A stretch of 64,000 bases of DNA, from positions 1 through 64,000 of the forward strand of contig JAABQB010000005.1 of the NCBI GenBank assembly GCA_011391695.1, in the 5' to 3' direction. Shown here in pieces: positions 10,001 to 23,485 of the stretch. Within the stretch, counting starts at the first letter, position 1, and each line of letters opens with the position of its first letter. Made by a program: the position numbers and the translations under genes. The DNA is from Desulfobacteraceae bacterium (lineage in GTDB: Bacteria > Desulfobacterota > Desulfobacteria > Desulfobacterales > RPRI01). The notes beneath the pieces are model-generated. The model worked only from the letters and a program-made list of their open reading frames with translations, did not search any database and was not told the DNA's origin.

Positions 10001-11313
10001 GAGAAGAAGCCTCCCTGTCTGCCTCTGTTCTTGATTTAACTGCAAACAATAAAGCCTGCCCGGCTTCTTCCGGTAAAAAAAGTTTATCCTCTGCCAAACA
10101 GGCTTCTTCGCTGACAATTGAAGAAGCATTAACAAAGGCCCTTGACCACTATATTGTCAAAAGAGGGGTTTACAAATCAATAATTGCCGGATATCCTTGG
10201 TTCCTCGACTGGGGGCGTGATTCCCTTATCTTTGTAAGAGGAATGATTGCCGCAGGAAAACTTAAGGAGGCGAAACTTATAATAAAACAGTTTCTCCGAT
10301 TCGAAAAAGACGGAACAATCCCCAATATGATAGCCGGAAACGACGCGGCAAACAGAGACACGTCCGATGCCCCTTTGTGGCTTTTTCTGGCCTGCTCCGA
10401 TTTAATCCTGGCCGAAGAAACAGATTCTTTTCTCGATCAGGAATTAAACGGCAGACTTATTCGTCAAACACTTATTTCATTGGCTGTCAGGCTGATAAAA
10501 GGCACGCCGAACGGAATACACATGGATGCCGGTTCCGGTCTTATTTTCAGTCCGGCGCATTTTTCGTGGATGGATACCAACTACCCGGCCTGCACGCCCC
10601 GCGAAGGGTATCCGGTTGAAATCCAGTCCCTCTGGTACAAAGCTCTTCTTTTTCTTTCTGAAATAGATAATACCGATTCGCAAAACAAATGGAAAAGTCT
10701 GGCATTAAAAGTACAAAACTCGGTTTCTTCCCTCTTTCCGGTTACAGCGGGTTATCTTTCAGACTGCCTGTATGCCCGTCCCGGAGTCCCTGCAATAAAA
10801 GCCGATCCGGACGATTCATTGAGACCGAATCAGCTTCTTGCAATAACTCTTGGCATAGTAACAGATTTACAACTTTGCAGAAGAATTCTTTCTTCATGTG
10901 AAGAACTGCTGGTTCCCGGCGCCATCAGAAGCCTTGCAAACAGGCCGGTTTCACGTCCTCTCGAAATTAAACATTATGGCGCCACTTTGAATGATCCTCT
11001 CAATCCTTATTGGGGAACTTATGCAGGAGATGAAGACACCAGGCGTAAACCGGCTTATCATAACGGCACAGCATGGACATGGCTTTTTCCCAGTTTTTGT
11101 GAGGCGTGGGTTGATGCTTATGGCGCTTATGGAAAAGATACCGCCCTTTCCCTGCTTTCCTCTGCCTCGGAGCTTATCAGCTACGGATGTACTGGTCATA
11201 TCCCGGAAATTCTTGATGGTGACTACCCTCATAAATCAAGAGGCTGTGATGCTCAGGCCTGGGGAACAAGCGAGGCTTTACGGGTATGGATAAAACTTAA
11301 TAAACCGGAATAA
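7012..11313 (+). CDS. Bifunctional glycogen debranching enzyme (GH13-like alpha-amylase domain plus C-terminal amylo-alpha-1,6-glucosidase)
   Basis: GH13-like motifs DIAINHTGWG, VDGFRCDAGY, LLEGLGG, FAETHDNN; C-terminal GYPWFLDWGRDSLIFVRGMIAAGK...GTIPNMIAGNDAANRDTSDAPLW is GDE_C-like. ORF opens at 6979; RBS and ATG favour 7012. Confidence 0.85.
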   Translation: MENSVLTSQSPSPGTNILMFCGDTQVFTLTLSAIIKGSAWLRTNLGRAGTCRNEIIREVLYDEPLLGRDWFDIPMKKVDELTYRITIPLCEVGHFEAKCFFLKEGDVNPFWPSGSNTIINVEPSDTCCANIIYNAFVRQFGPNKEGRGLSNQTEDNWIQNLDAKGYAVIPPSGTFRNLIRELDFIIGKLGCRIIQLLPVNPTPTTYARMGRFGSPFAALGFTAVDPALAEFDMRATPLEQFIELVDAVHERSAKIFIDIAINHTGWGATLHETHPEWLIRGEDGRIKVPGAWGVSWEDLTMLDYSKKELWKYMADVFLTWCRRGVDGFRCDAGYMIPLPAWRFIISSVRELFPDTLFLLEGLGGKISVTRDLLNTGNFNWAYSELFQNYDRGQIENYLPGAIDISEKDGLLVNFAETHDNNRLVSRSKTYARMRTALCSLFSLEGAYGFANGVEWFATEKIDVHGASSLNWGAEDNLVEYIKRLSDILKIHPAFFDKTVLNLIQKDHGNHMVLLRNNIPTGKKLLIVANLDDKNKTLAAWDTPTAGFKGKTYFDLITSDKIKVESSGAGSSCFLDPGQVVCLTTDEKDLDLINTKPVKGFFPPEKVTRQKMRAKALDVFRLYNGNNDIGEYDPDKGAASLADSPLEFCRSRNPFGHETRVIVWNWPIDLKREVMIPPNHFFMIRSKTPFCSLITNSDHVMSREESLPCSDGSFFALFSSIQIPSEHHRLTLKLTVYESGETKHAEASILFLTEAKDIRIKQAFNRQELLRNSISFLDTNGRGGMLHIPVSWGTLNSKYDALLAANTNTEHPADRLVTLSRCRAWVVFQGFSQDVCLDCLDSFVFDYKDGGLWHFHIPTGQGEHIFLDIKIGMVKDENAVCLRFNRLSSGNKDRKMPDNKEIKLILRPDIEYRSFHETTKAYQGPEQSWPGAVSFRSDGFTFAPSGEHKLSVNLSKGCFVSEPEWKYMIHRPLEEERGLDPNSDIFSPGYFYTFLKGGEEASLSASVLDLTANNKACPASSGKKSLSSAKQASSLTIEEALTKALDHYIVKRGVYKSIIAGYPWFLDWGRDSLIFVRGMIAAGKLKEAKLIIKQFLRFEKDGTIPNMIAGNDAANRDTSDAPLWLFLACSDLILAEETDSFLDQELNGRLIRQTLISLAVRLIKGTPNGIHMDAGSGLIFSPAHFSWMDTNYPACTPREGYPVEIQSLWYKALLFLSEIDNTDSQNKWKSLALKVQNSVSSLFPVTAGYLSDCLYARPGVPAIKADPDDSLRPNQLLAITLGIVTDLQLCRRILSSCEELLVPGAIRSLANRPVSRPLEIKHYGATLNDPLNPYWGTYAGDEDTRRKPAYHNGTAWTWLFPSFCEAWVDAYGAYGKDTALSLLSSASELISYGCTGHIPEILDGDYPHKSRGCDAQAWGTSEALRVWIKLNKPE

Positions 11314-11348
11314 TAATATCTCAATTTTATTTTCAAGGATCTTATAAA

Positions 11349-13898
11349 ATGAAACACTTGCAACCATTTCAAGTATTTCCCACTATACCGGCTCCCCTCT
11401 CATTTCTGGATGAAATGTCCCGCAATTTGTGGTGGAGCTGGCACCATGACGCCAAGGAGCTTTACAGGAGGATAGATCCGAAACTATGGAGAGAGTCCGG
11501 GGAGAATCCCATTGTTTTTTCAACTTTGGTTTCTCCTTCCCGCTTAAAAGAACTTACCGTTGACGAGGGTTTTCTGGCTCACCAGAAGCGTGTCAAGGAG
11601 CTTTATGAAAGCAGTGTCTTTTCAAAACCAAAGCTTATCGATTCTCACTTTGAGCCTGACGGAACCATTGCATACGTTTCAATGGAATTCGGAATTCACG
11701 AAAGCCTTCCTCTCTTTGCAGGCGGTCTTGGTGTGCTTGCCGGAGACCATTTAAAAGCTTCCTCCGACCTCATGCTTCCGGTAACAGGAGTTAGCCTTCT
11801 TTACAGGCAGGGATATTTCAGGCAGTATCTTACCCTTGACGGGATGCAGCAGGAAGAATATCCCGAGACAGATCTTTACACTATTCCGATTGAAAGAGCC
11901 ATTGGTGCCAATGGAAAGGAATTATACATATCCATTGCCGGACCAGACGGGGAAATTCACGCGCAAGTCTGGAAAATAATGGTTGGACGAATCTCTCTCT
12001 TATTACTCGACACCAATTTACCCGAAAATTCTCCTGAGATAAGAGGAATTACAGCCAATTTATATCCTGCCGACCAGAACAAACGGTTGGCCCAGGAAGT
12101 GCTTCTTGGTATAGGAGGCATGCAGGCCCTTGCTTCTATGGGTATATTTCCATCCGTTATTCATATGAATGAGGGTCATTCGGCTTTTTCCAGTCTCGAG
12201 CGTCTTGCCCAGATCATTGCCCGCTTTAATACCGACTTGAAAACCGCCATGGAAATTGGCCCGCGCACATCAGTTTTTACAACACACACACCGGTTGTAG
12301 CAGGACATGATGTCTTTCCGGCAGACCTTGTAAAACCCTATATTGCCCCGTTGAAGGAGAAGCTGGGAATCAGCGAAAAAGAAATTTTGTCCTGGGGGCA
12401 GCCCTTTTGGAAAGATGCCGACGGTCAGTTTTCCATGTTCGTACTGGGTCTGAGAATGTCTCAGTTCTGCAATGGAGTTAGTCAGCTTCACGGATCTGTT
12501 GCCCGGAAGATGTGGGCGCATATCTGGCCGGACAGGCCTGTTGATGAAATACCTATAACACACGTAACCAACGGAGCGCATGTTCCTTCCTGGATTTCAT
12601 ATGAACTATCCCTTCTTTTTGACCGTTACCTTGGTCCCGGATGGAGCCAGCACCCATGGAATCCTTCTATCATGAACCGCATCGACGGGATCTATGATGA
12701 AGAACTATGGCGCATCCACGAAATGAACCGTTCAAGACTGATTCGAAGCTGTAGGGAAATCATGGTTAAGCAGTATGGACGGAGAAATACTCCAACAACG
12801 ATTATGAGCGACATAGAATCTGTTCTGGACCAGGATGCCCTTACAATTGTCTTTGCGCGGCGATTTGCAACCTACAAAAGATCGCATCTTTTGTTTATGG
12901 ATCCTGAACGGCTTGAATCACTTCTTACTTCTAAAACCCAACCGATCCAACTTGTTTTCGCAGGTAAAGCCCACCCAAAAGATCAGGAGGGAAAAGACCT
13001 TATTAAAAAAATCATTCTGTTTGCGAAAAGCTCGAGCATCCGCCACCGTTTGATTTTCCTCGAAGATTACGATATCAGTATTGCAAGAATTCTTGTTCAG
13101 GGTGCCGATGTCTGGCTTAACACCCCGAGACGTCCTTTTGAAGCCTGTGGCACATCCGGAATTAAAGCAGCTGTAAATGGGGCAATAAATGTAAGCATCT
13201 TAGATGGATGGTGGTGCGAAGGATACTCCGAGGAAAGAGGCTGGAAAATCGGCAAAGGTGAAGAGTTTTTTGATCCGGATTATCAGGATGCTATTGAAAG
13301 CCAGGCTTTGTACAATGTTCTTTCGGAAGAAGTAATCCCTTGCTTTTTCGACAGAAAAAATGGGGATGCTCCCCGATTATGGGTGGCTAAAATGAAAGCA
13401 TCAATGAAAATGGCCATGCACCATTTCTGCAGCCATTTTATGGTTTCAAAATACAATAATCAGTTTTATGTACCATCCGGAAAACGACTGCGCGAACTCA
13501 CAGCAGATAACCTTGCAGAAGCAAAGGCGCTGACGCTTCAGCGTGAGAGGATGCGTTCTCTCTGGAAACTTATAAAGCTGGATCCTCCTGTCAGAAAAAC
13601 AACAGGGCCTTTCCGGGTTGGAGATACCTTTAATGTAACATCCGAGGTCTTTCTGGGGGAAATTAAACCGGAAGAGGTTGAAGTTCAGCTTTACTTCGGC
13701 AAGATGAAATCTGTCGATTCGCTTACAACGGGCAGTTATGTGTCAATGAAAGCGGAGCAGGATCTGGGCAATGGGCGGTATGTTTACGGATGTGATGTCG
13801 GATGCCACATTTCAGGAAGATTCGGTTTTACAGTCAGAGCAACACCAAATGGTGATGACTGGATTAAAAACACTCCTGAGCTGCTGACCTGGGCTTAA
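11349..13898 (+). CDS. glgP: Alpha-glucan phosphorylase (GT35)
   Basis: LWWSWHHDAKELYRRID, AYVSMEFGIHESLPLFAGGLGVLAGDHLKASSDL, NTPRRPFEACGTSGIKAAVNGAINVSILDGWWCEGY. Confidence 0.93.
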   Translation: MKHLQPFQVFPTIPAPLSFLDEMSRNLWWSWHHDAKELYRRIDPKLWRESGENPIVFSTLVSPSRLKELTVDEGFLAHQKRVKELYESSVFSKPKLIDSHFEPDGTIAYVSMEFGIHESLPLFAGGLGVLAGDHLKASSDLMLPVTGVSLLYRQGYFRQYLTLDGMQQEEYPETDLYTIPIERAIGANGKELYISIAGPDGEIHAQVWKIMVGRISLLLLDTNLPENSPEIRGITANLYPADQNKRLAQEVLLGIGGMQALASMGIFPSVIHMNEGHSAFSSLERLAQIIARFNTDLKTAMEIGPRTSVFTTHTPVVAGHDVFPADLVKPYIAPLKEKLGISEKEILSWGQPFWKDADGQFSMFVLGLRMSQFCNGVSQLHGSVARKMWAHIWPDRPVDEIPITHVTNGAHVPSWISYELSLLFDRYLGPGWSQHPWNPSIMNRIDGIYDEELWRIHEMNRSRLIRSCREIMVKQYGRRNTPTTIMSDIESVLDQDALTIVFARRFATYKRSHLLFMDPERLESLLTSKTQPIQLVFAGKAHPKDQEGKDLIKKIILFAKSSSIRHRLIFLEDYDISIARILVQGADVWLNTPRRPFEACGTSGIKAAVNGAINVSILDGWWCEGYSEERGWKIGKGEEFFDPDYQDAIESQALYNVLSEEVIPCFFDRKNGDAPRLWVAKMKASMKMAMHHFCSHFMVSKYNNQFYVPSGKRLRELTADNLAEAKALTLQRERMRSLWKLIKLDPPVRKTTGPFRVGDTFNVTSEVFLGEIKPEEVEVQLYFGKMKSVDSLTTGSYVSMKAEQDLGNGRYVYGCDVGCHISGRFGFTVRATPNGDDWIKNTPELLTWA

Positions 13899-13937
13899 AC
13901 CTTTTAAATACGACTACCCGGGTAAGAGAGGCCACAA

Positions 13938-15461
13938 ATGACAAAAATTTCAAAAAAAAATCCCCGGATATTAATTGTAACTCCCGAGGTTACTTATCTT
14001 CCCGAGGGGATGGGCAACATTGCAAACCTTCTCACCGCAAAAGCCGGGGGACTTGCCGATGTTTCTGCTGCTTTGATAAGCGCCCTGTTTGATCAGGGAG
14101 CCGATATCCATGTAGCAATGCCTGACTACAGGGAGATATTCAGCGCCCAGCTCTCCCCGATTTATGGAAAAGAGCTGGATTTGATACGCAGCAAAATGCC
14201 TGATGAGAGGATTCACTTTGCGGAAGACCGGGTATTTTACTATCTGAACCACGTTTATTCCGACTACAGCTGGGAAAACCTCAAAATAGCTCTTTCATTC
14301 CAGCGGGAGGTTATAAACAACATTGTACCCCGCGTTAAACCGGATCTTATTCATTGTAATGACTGGATGACCGGCTTGATACCCGCAATGGCGAGAAGGC
14401 TTGGCATACCCTGTTTATTTACTATCCACAATATTCATACCAAAAAAACATCCCTCTCATACATTGAAGACACGGGTATTGATGCTGCCTCCTTCTGGCA
14501 AAACCTTTTCTATGAGCGCATGGCTTACGATTACCACGGAACCCGCGAATCAAATCCCATTGACCTGCTGACAAGCGCTGTCTTCGCTGCCCACTTTGTC
14601 AATACAGTGAGCCCCACCTTTCTTGCCGAAATAATAGAAGGAAAACAAGAGTTTATTGAGCCTCACCTTAAACAGGAATTATCCAACAAATGGCATTCCG
14701 GCTGTGCCGCAGGAATACTCAATGCGCCTGATCCGACATTCGATCCATCTTCCGACAATACCCTTGCCAGGAGATTTAATGAAAAAGATTACACTCAAGG
14801 AAAACTCGAAAACAAAAGGGCTCTTCAGAAAAGCCTGGGTCTGATACAGGACGATAACGCACCTCTTTTTTTCTGGCCGTCGAGGCTTGACACAATTCAG
14901 AAGGGTTCCCAGCTCCTTGCAGAAATTCTCTATAATGTGGTTTCTTCATACTGGAGCCAGAACCTCGAGATTGTTTTTGTGGCAAATGGAGAATTTCAGC
15001 AACATTTTAAAAACATCGTTGGCTATCATCATTTCCATAACCGCGTCGCTGTCTGTAATTTCGATGAAAACTTGGCACGCCTGGCATATGCCGCCTCGGA
15101 CTTTATTCTTATGCCGTCGCGTTTTGAACCGTGCGGCCTGCCGCAGATGATTGCGCCTATATATGGCTGTTTGACTGTAGCTCACGACACCGGGGGGCTG
15201 CATGATACGGTAACGCATCTTGACGCTGAAAATAATACCGGAAATGGTTTTCTTTTTAAATTCTTTAATTCAGATGGGCTGCTATGGGCAATTGGCGAGG
15301 CAATGAATTTTTATAACATGCCTTTTAAGACTAAAGAAAAAAACATAAAAAGGATTATGAAACAAAGCATAGAGAGTTTCAACCACCCGGTTACCGCGCG
15401 GAAATATATAGATCTTTATGAAAAGATGCTGCAGCGTCCTCTGATTAATTCATTCGGATAA
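13938..15461 (+). CDS. glgA: Glycogen synthase (GT5)
   Basis: KAGGLADVSAALISAL, LIHCNDWMTGLIPAMARR, FILMPSRFEPCGLPQMIAPIYGCL. Confidence 0.9.
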   Translation: MTKISKKNPRILIVTPEVTYLPEGMGNIANLLTAKAGGLADVSAALISALFDQGADIHVAMPDYREIFSAQLSPIYGKELDLIRSKMPDERIHFAEDRVFYYLNHVYSDYSWENLKIALSFQREVINNIVPRVKPDLIHCNDWMTGLIPAMARRLGIPCLFTIHNIHTKKTSLSYIEDTGIDAASFWQNLFYERMAYDYHGTRESNPIDLLTSAVFAAHFVNTVSPTFLAEIIEGKQEFIEPHLKQELSNKWHSGCAAGILNAPDPTFDPSSDNTLARRFNEKDYTQGKLENKRALQKSLGLIQDDNAPLFFWPSRLDTIQKGSQLLAEILYNVVSSYWSQNLEIVFVANGEFQQHFKNIVGYHHFHNRVAVCNFDENLARLAYAASDFILMPSRFEPCGLPQMIAPIYGCLTVAHDTGGLHDTVTHLDAENNTGNGFLFKFFNSDGLLWAIGEAMNFYNMPFKTKEKNIKRIMKQSIESFNHPVTARKYIDLYEKMLQRPLINSFG

Positions 15462-15467
15462 TTTTTT

Positions 15468-17489
15468 TTGAAAGTAACTATGGAAATAAATGAAAAATTT
15501 TATGAAAAAGATCCGTTTCTCAATTCCTACAGGATCGATATAGAGCGCAGGATAAGCAATATTGTTAAAAGAGAGGCTGCTCTTACTTTAGGCACTAAAA
15601 GCCTTGCCGGTTTTGCTTGTGGCCACCATTATTTTGGCCTTCATTTTTTGGAAAATAAGTGGGTTTTCCGGGAATGGGCTCCGGGTGCTGATTCAATCTC
15701 TTTAATCGGAGATGTTACCGGATGGGAGGAAAAAAAAGAGTTTACATTAAAACGAATTAACGAAGAGGGTATTTGGGAAATTTGCCTCCCTGCCGAAACA
15801 TTAAAACATGGTGATCTTTACAGGCTTCTCATACGATGGCCGGGAGGTGAAGGCGACCGCATACCTTCTTATGCCACCAGGGTGGTTCAGGACTCCCAAA
15901 CATTGATTTTCAATGCCCAGGTCTGGTCTCCTCCTGTTCCTTACAAATGGAGCTGTAGCAATTTTACACGTCAAGAGGAACCTCCTCTTATCTACGAAGC
16001 GCATATCGGTATGGCTCAGGAAGAAGCTAAAACAGGTACTTACAGGGAATTCGCGGATAAAACTTTGCCCCGTATTATAGCCTCTGGCTATAATACGATT
16101 CAGCTTATGGCAATTCAGGAACACCCGTATTACGGCTCTTTCGGTTACCAGGTCTCCAGTTTTTTTGCCCCGTCCTCCCGTTTCGGGACTCCCGATGATT
16201 TGAAAGAGCTCATAGACAGGGCACATTCTGCCGGCCTTGCTGTTACTATGGACTTAATTCATTCCCATTCTGTTTGCAATGAAGTGGAAGGGTTAAGCCG
16301 TTTCGACGGCACCCTGCATCAGTATTTTCATTACGGGCCGCGCGGCATGCACACTGCCTGGAATTCCCGCTGTTTTGATTACGGAAAAAATCAGGTTCTA
16401 CATTTTCTGCTTTCAAATTGCCAGTACTGGCTTGAAGAATATAAATTTGACGGTTTCCGGTTTGATGGTGTTACGAGCATGTTATATCTGCATCATGGCC
16501 TGGGGAAAAATTTCTCCTGCTACGACGATTACTTCAATCAGGCTGTCGATGAAGACTCTCTGACCTATCTTGCTCTTGCAAACAAACTGATTCACGAGAT
16601 ACGCCCTGACACATTAACAATAGCAGAAGATATAAGCGGAATGCCTGGGCTGGCCGTTTCTGTTTCAGAAGGCGGATTCGGGTTTGATTACCGTTTTTCA
16701 ATGGGCATACCCGATTACTGGATCAGGCTTGTCAAAGATATGTATGATGAAGACTGGCCAACAGGCACCCTCTGGTACGAGCTTAACAGCAGGAGAGAGG
16801 ATGAAAAGTCGATAAGCTATTCTGAATCGCACGATCAGGCTCTTGTCGGTGATCAGACCCTTATTTTCAGGATGATCGGTTCGGATATGTACTATCACAT
16901 GAGCATGCACGACAAAAATTACCGTGTTGCCCGGGGGATTGCTCTGCACAAGCTAATACGTTTAATAACGCTGGCCACTGCGGGAAACGGTTACTTGAAT
17001 TTCATCGGAAACGAGTTCGGACATCCTGAATGGATAGACTTTCCCAGACCCGGCAATAACTGGTCATACAATTACGCAAGACGCCAGTGGCATCTCGTGG
17101 ACGATCCTTCCCTCAAATACCACCTTCTTGCAAAATTTGACCGGGATATGCTTTCTCTGGCAAAACGCTTTTATCTCCTGAATTCTCCGGCGCCTATGCT
17201 GCTATATGAAAATACAAATGATAAAATAATCGCCTTCAGAAGGGCCGGCCTGTTATTTGTATTCAACTTTCATCCCACGCGCTCCTTTACCGACTATTGC
17301 TTTGATGCGCCTCCCGGAACATATAAGATGATTTTTGACAGCGATGCCACGGAATATTGCGGTTATGGCCGCCTGAATCCCGACCAGGAACATTTCACCC
17401 TTTCTGACAAATCAAAGAATTCCCAGCGGCAGTTTATCTGCCTTTATCTTCCGACCCGCACAGGAATCGTATTACAATACACGGAATAG
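15468..17489 (+). CDS. glgB: 1,4-alpha-glucan branching enzyme (GH13 with CBM48)
   Basis: FREWAPGADSISLIGDVTGW, DGFRFDGVTSMLYLHHG, AEDISGMPG, SESHDQALVGDQTL. Start TTG 15468 or ATG 15480. Confidence 0.92.
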   Translation: MKVTMEINEKFYEKDPFLNSYRIDIERRISNIVKREAALTLGTKSLAGFACGHHYFGLHFLENKWVFREWAPGADSISLIGDVTGWEEKKEFTLKRINEEGIWEICLPAETLKHGDLYRLLIRWPGGEGDRIPSYATRVVQDSQTLIFNAQVWSPPVPYKWSCSNFTRQEEPPLIYEAHIGMAQEEAKTGTYREFADKTLPRIIASGYNTIQLMAIQEHPYYGSFGYQVSSFFAPSSRFGTPDDLKELIDRAHSAGLAVTMDLIHSHSVCNEVEGLSRFDGTLHQYFHYGPRGMHTAWNSRCFDYGKNQVLHFLLSNCQYWLEEYKFDGFRFDGVTSMLYLHHGLGKNFSCYDDYFNQAVDEDSLTYLALANKLIHEIRPDTLTIAEDISGMPGLAVSVSEGGFGFDYRFSMGIPDYWIRLVKDMYDEDWPTGTLWYELNSRREDEKSISYSESHDQALVGDQTLIFRMIGSDMYYHMSMHDKNYRVARGIALHKLIRLITLATAGNGYLNFIGNEFGHPEWIDFPRPGNNWSYNYARRQWHLVDDPSLKYHLLAKFDRDMLSLAKRFYLLNSPAPMLLYENTNDKIIAFRRAGLLFVFNFHPTRSFTDYCFDAPPGTYKMIFDSDATEYCGYGRLNPDQEHFTLSDKSKNSQRQFICLYLPTRTGIVLQYTE

Positions 17490-17522
17490 TTTGATTTGGT
17501 TACTGAAGCTCGTTATTTCGGT

Positions 17523-18197
17523 TCAATAACTGTTTTTGAACAATTGAAAATATTTCATGACTCTTTCGACGTAATCCTCGGTCTCTTTTATTGGAGGGAT
17601 GCGGTTATAACGATCAACAACAGTGGGTCCGGCATTGTATGCGGCAAGGGCAAGATGAAGTTTTCCGTTGAATCGTTCCAGTAGTTCTCTGAAATATTGA
17701 GTTCCTGTCAGAATATTTTCTCTTGGATCAAAAGGATCTCTCATCCTGAAAGCTTTCGCGTTCTCCGGCATTATCTGCATTAATCCAAGAGCGCCTGCTC
17801 TCGAGACCGCTCTTGGATTAAAATTGGACTCCACTTTTATTACGGCTTTCAGGAGGGGAAAAGAAACTCCATGCTTTTGAGACGCCTCTGTTATCATTTC
17901 ATCGTACACATTTGATGAATAACGGGAAAGAGATAAGGTTGGTCTTTGTCTTTGTTGGGTCATCTCTTTGATAAAGAGACTGTACTGATAAGACGAATCT
18001 GTCGGCACATTAGTAAAATGAATAACTCCGTTTTCATCGATGTACTTGTAAATATCGCCAACGGCAAAAGAAGAAACGAAGGATCCAAACACCAACAAAA
18101 AAGAAAAAATGCATGTCCGTGCCGCTTTCCATACAGTCTTTAGTATTGGGATCGGTGGAAAAAAATTATAATGCATTCTTTTCGATTCAGATTCCAA
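17523..18197 (-). CDS. Lytic transglycosylase (SLT domain) with DUF4124-like N-terminus
   Basis: VIKVESNFNPRAVSRAGALGLMQIMPENA, LALAAYNAGPTVV; N-terminal DIYKYIDENGVIHFTNVPTD. Confidence 0.9.
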   Translation of the reverse strand: MESESKRMHYNFFPPIPILKTVWKAARTCIFSFLLVFGSFVSSFAVGDIYKYIDENGVIHFTNVPTDSSYQYSLFIKEMTQQRQRPTLSLSRYSSNVYDEMITEASQKHGVSFPLLKAVIKVESNFNPRAVSRAGALGLMQIMPENAKAFRMRDPFDPRENILTGTQYFRELLERFNGKLHLALAAYNAGPTVVDRYNRIPPIKETEDYVERVMKYFQLFKNSY

Positions 18198-18532
18198 ACA
18201 AACAATCCTTTTTTTTATCTATTCGTTTCCACCAAATTATATTAAATTATACATAACTTTTAAAATAATTCAAGAAAAAACAAATAAATAGGATTCAATA
18301 TCAAACGGTGATTCCTTTTTTCTTGCGGAAGCATATAGATTTTCAACATCTGTTTTTTTGATGTTGCCAATGAAAAGCGCGAATGAATATGTAAATCAGT
18401 TATAAATTTCATGTTTGTTGCAAAATCTCTTGTTTATTTTTAATTAACAATATATATTTATCTTAATAACATTCTTATACAATATGTGGTATTTATTCAT
18501 TCAAGACAAGGGTTTGTGGTGTTAAATAATTT

Positions 18533-19147
18533 ATGGGTTTATTGTCATCTTCTGTATCGATAAACAGGTATTATGTCGAGGGTAAAATTGAAGAGCCTGT
18601 TCTTGAGGTTATAAAAAAGGGATTGATAAAATATCTCTTTAAGGAGACCGAAGATACTCCTGCAGATAAAAGCGTGGGGTGGACTTCTTTTAACAATCAT
18701 TTTAGACCAGATTTTGAAGGTTCTTCTTTTGTTTTGTGCGACTTTTTTATTTTTTCATTAAGAATAGACAAAAAGAGCCTCTCATCAAAGATTATCAAAA
18801 AATTTTTGTATTTTGAAACATTAAAAAGGCTTACGGAAAGTGGGCGGAGTTACTTATCGTCAAATGAAAAAACAATGGTTAAAGAACATGTCCTGTCTAT
18901 TCTTTTACTGCGTGTGCCTGCAACTCCAAATATTTATGACGTTGTCTGGAATTATGAAAATTCAATAGTTTCTTTTTTTTCAAACAACAAATCTGCAAAC
19001 GAAGAATTTGAAACCCTTTTTCAAAAATCTTTTAAAAACCATTTAATTAAAATTTTTCCTTATTCAGAAGCCGATATTTTATCCGGCTTAAGTGATAAGG
19101 AGCGTGATGCTCTTTCGCTTTTATCATTAACTAAATTTATGGAATAA
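18533..19147 (+). CDS. RdgC-like protein, N-terminal half
   Basis: MGLLSSSVSINRYYVEGKI...VGWTSFNNHFRPDFEGSSFVLCDFFIFSLRIDKKSL resembles RdgC-type proteins of deltaproteobacteria. Confidence 0.6.
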   Translation: MGLLSSSVSINRYYVEGKIEEPVLEVIKKGLIKYLFKETEDTPADKSVGWTSFNNHFRPDFEGSSFVLCDFFIFSLRIDKKSLSSKIIKKFLYFETLKRLTESGRSYLSSNEKTMVKEHVLSILLLRVPATPNIYDVVWNYENSIVSFFSNNKSANEEFETLFQKSFKNHLIKIFPYSEADILSGLSDKERDALSLLSLTKFME

Positions 19148-19149
19148 CA

Positions 19150-19665
19150 ATGCTTGATGCTTCAATATCTTATTATCGCTATGCTTTTTTGGGATGTGAA
19201 TTTTTAACATGGGTTTGGTTTTTAATTTCCACCTCAAGTATAAATAATATTCTTAAAAAGGGGGACTCTCTTGAAATCGGGAAAAAAATAGTTCTTGAAA
19301 GAAAAGTCAATGATTCAATTGAAAAAATAACCATAAAAGGGAAAGATGCGGATCTTGAAGAAGGGATGGTTTCTCTTAAAAAGGGGGCTGTAGTTAAAGA
19401 AATAAATTTATTATATAGATCTGGTGAAAAAGAATGGTTTTTTACCATTACCGGAGAAAATTTAAATTTATCAAATATAAAAACCCCTGATGTAGGATTT
19501 ATTGAAACAAAGAATGATGTCGAAGGGATCGCCATAGAAAAAATTTATCTTTTTAATGTAATTTGTTTTTTAATAGATGATTTATATAAAAATTTTATAA
19601 AAATAAGAGTCTCCAACAAATGGAAGCCCGTTGTTTCTGATATAAGAGAATGGATAAAGACATGA
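19150..19665 (+). CDS. Putative RdgC C-terminal half encoded as a separate gene
   Basis: FLGCEFLTWVWF...KITIKGKDADLEEGMVSLKKGAVVKEINLLYRSGEKEWFFTITGENLNLSNIKTP parallels the RdgC C-terminal region pattern; ATG lies 2 nt after the upstream stop, in a different frame. Confidence 0.45.
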   Translation: MLDASISYYRYAFLGCEFLTWVWFLISTSSINNILKKGDSLEIGKKIVLERKVNDSIEKITIKGKDADLEEGMVSLKKGAVVKEINLLYRSGEKEWFFTITGENLNLSNIKTPDVGFIETKNDVEGIAIEKIYLFNVICFLIDDLYKNFIKIRVSNKWKPVVSDIREWIKT

Positions 19666-19889
19666 TTGTTTGTATGTATACATTTTGTTTGTCTAAAAAT
19701 TTTTGGTTATTAACAATTTTATTTATTTGCTTTATTAATCATCTATTATAGATATGATTCTATATTGAAATTACATCTTTTAGATTTAATTTTTTCTCAT
19801 AAAATTAGTATGTTCAATATGTTGTTATATTTGTTGACAGGGTATAATATATATCATTTATTTATTAACTATTATAAAAGGAATGATGT

Positions 19890-23455
<3,566 letters not shown>

Positions 23456-23485
23456 CGGACATAATTTACGAGCGATGGTCATTCG

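Noticed and set aside
18198-18532. Search for a DnaA-box cluster/oriC
   Set aside because: AT-rich with a small CAACATC/GATGTTG hairpin, but no repeated TTATCCACA-like boxes.
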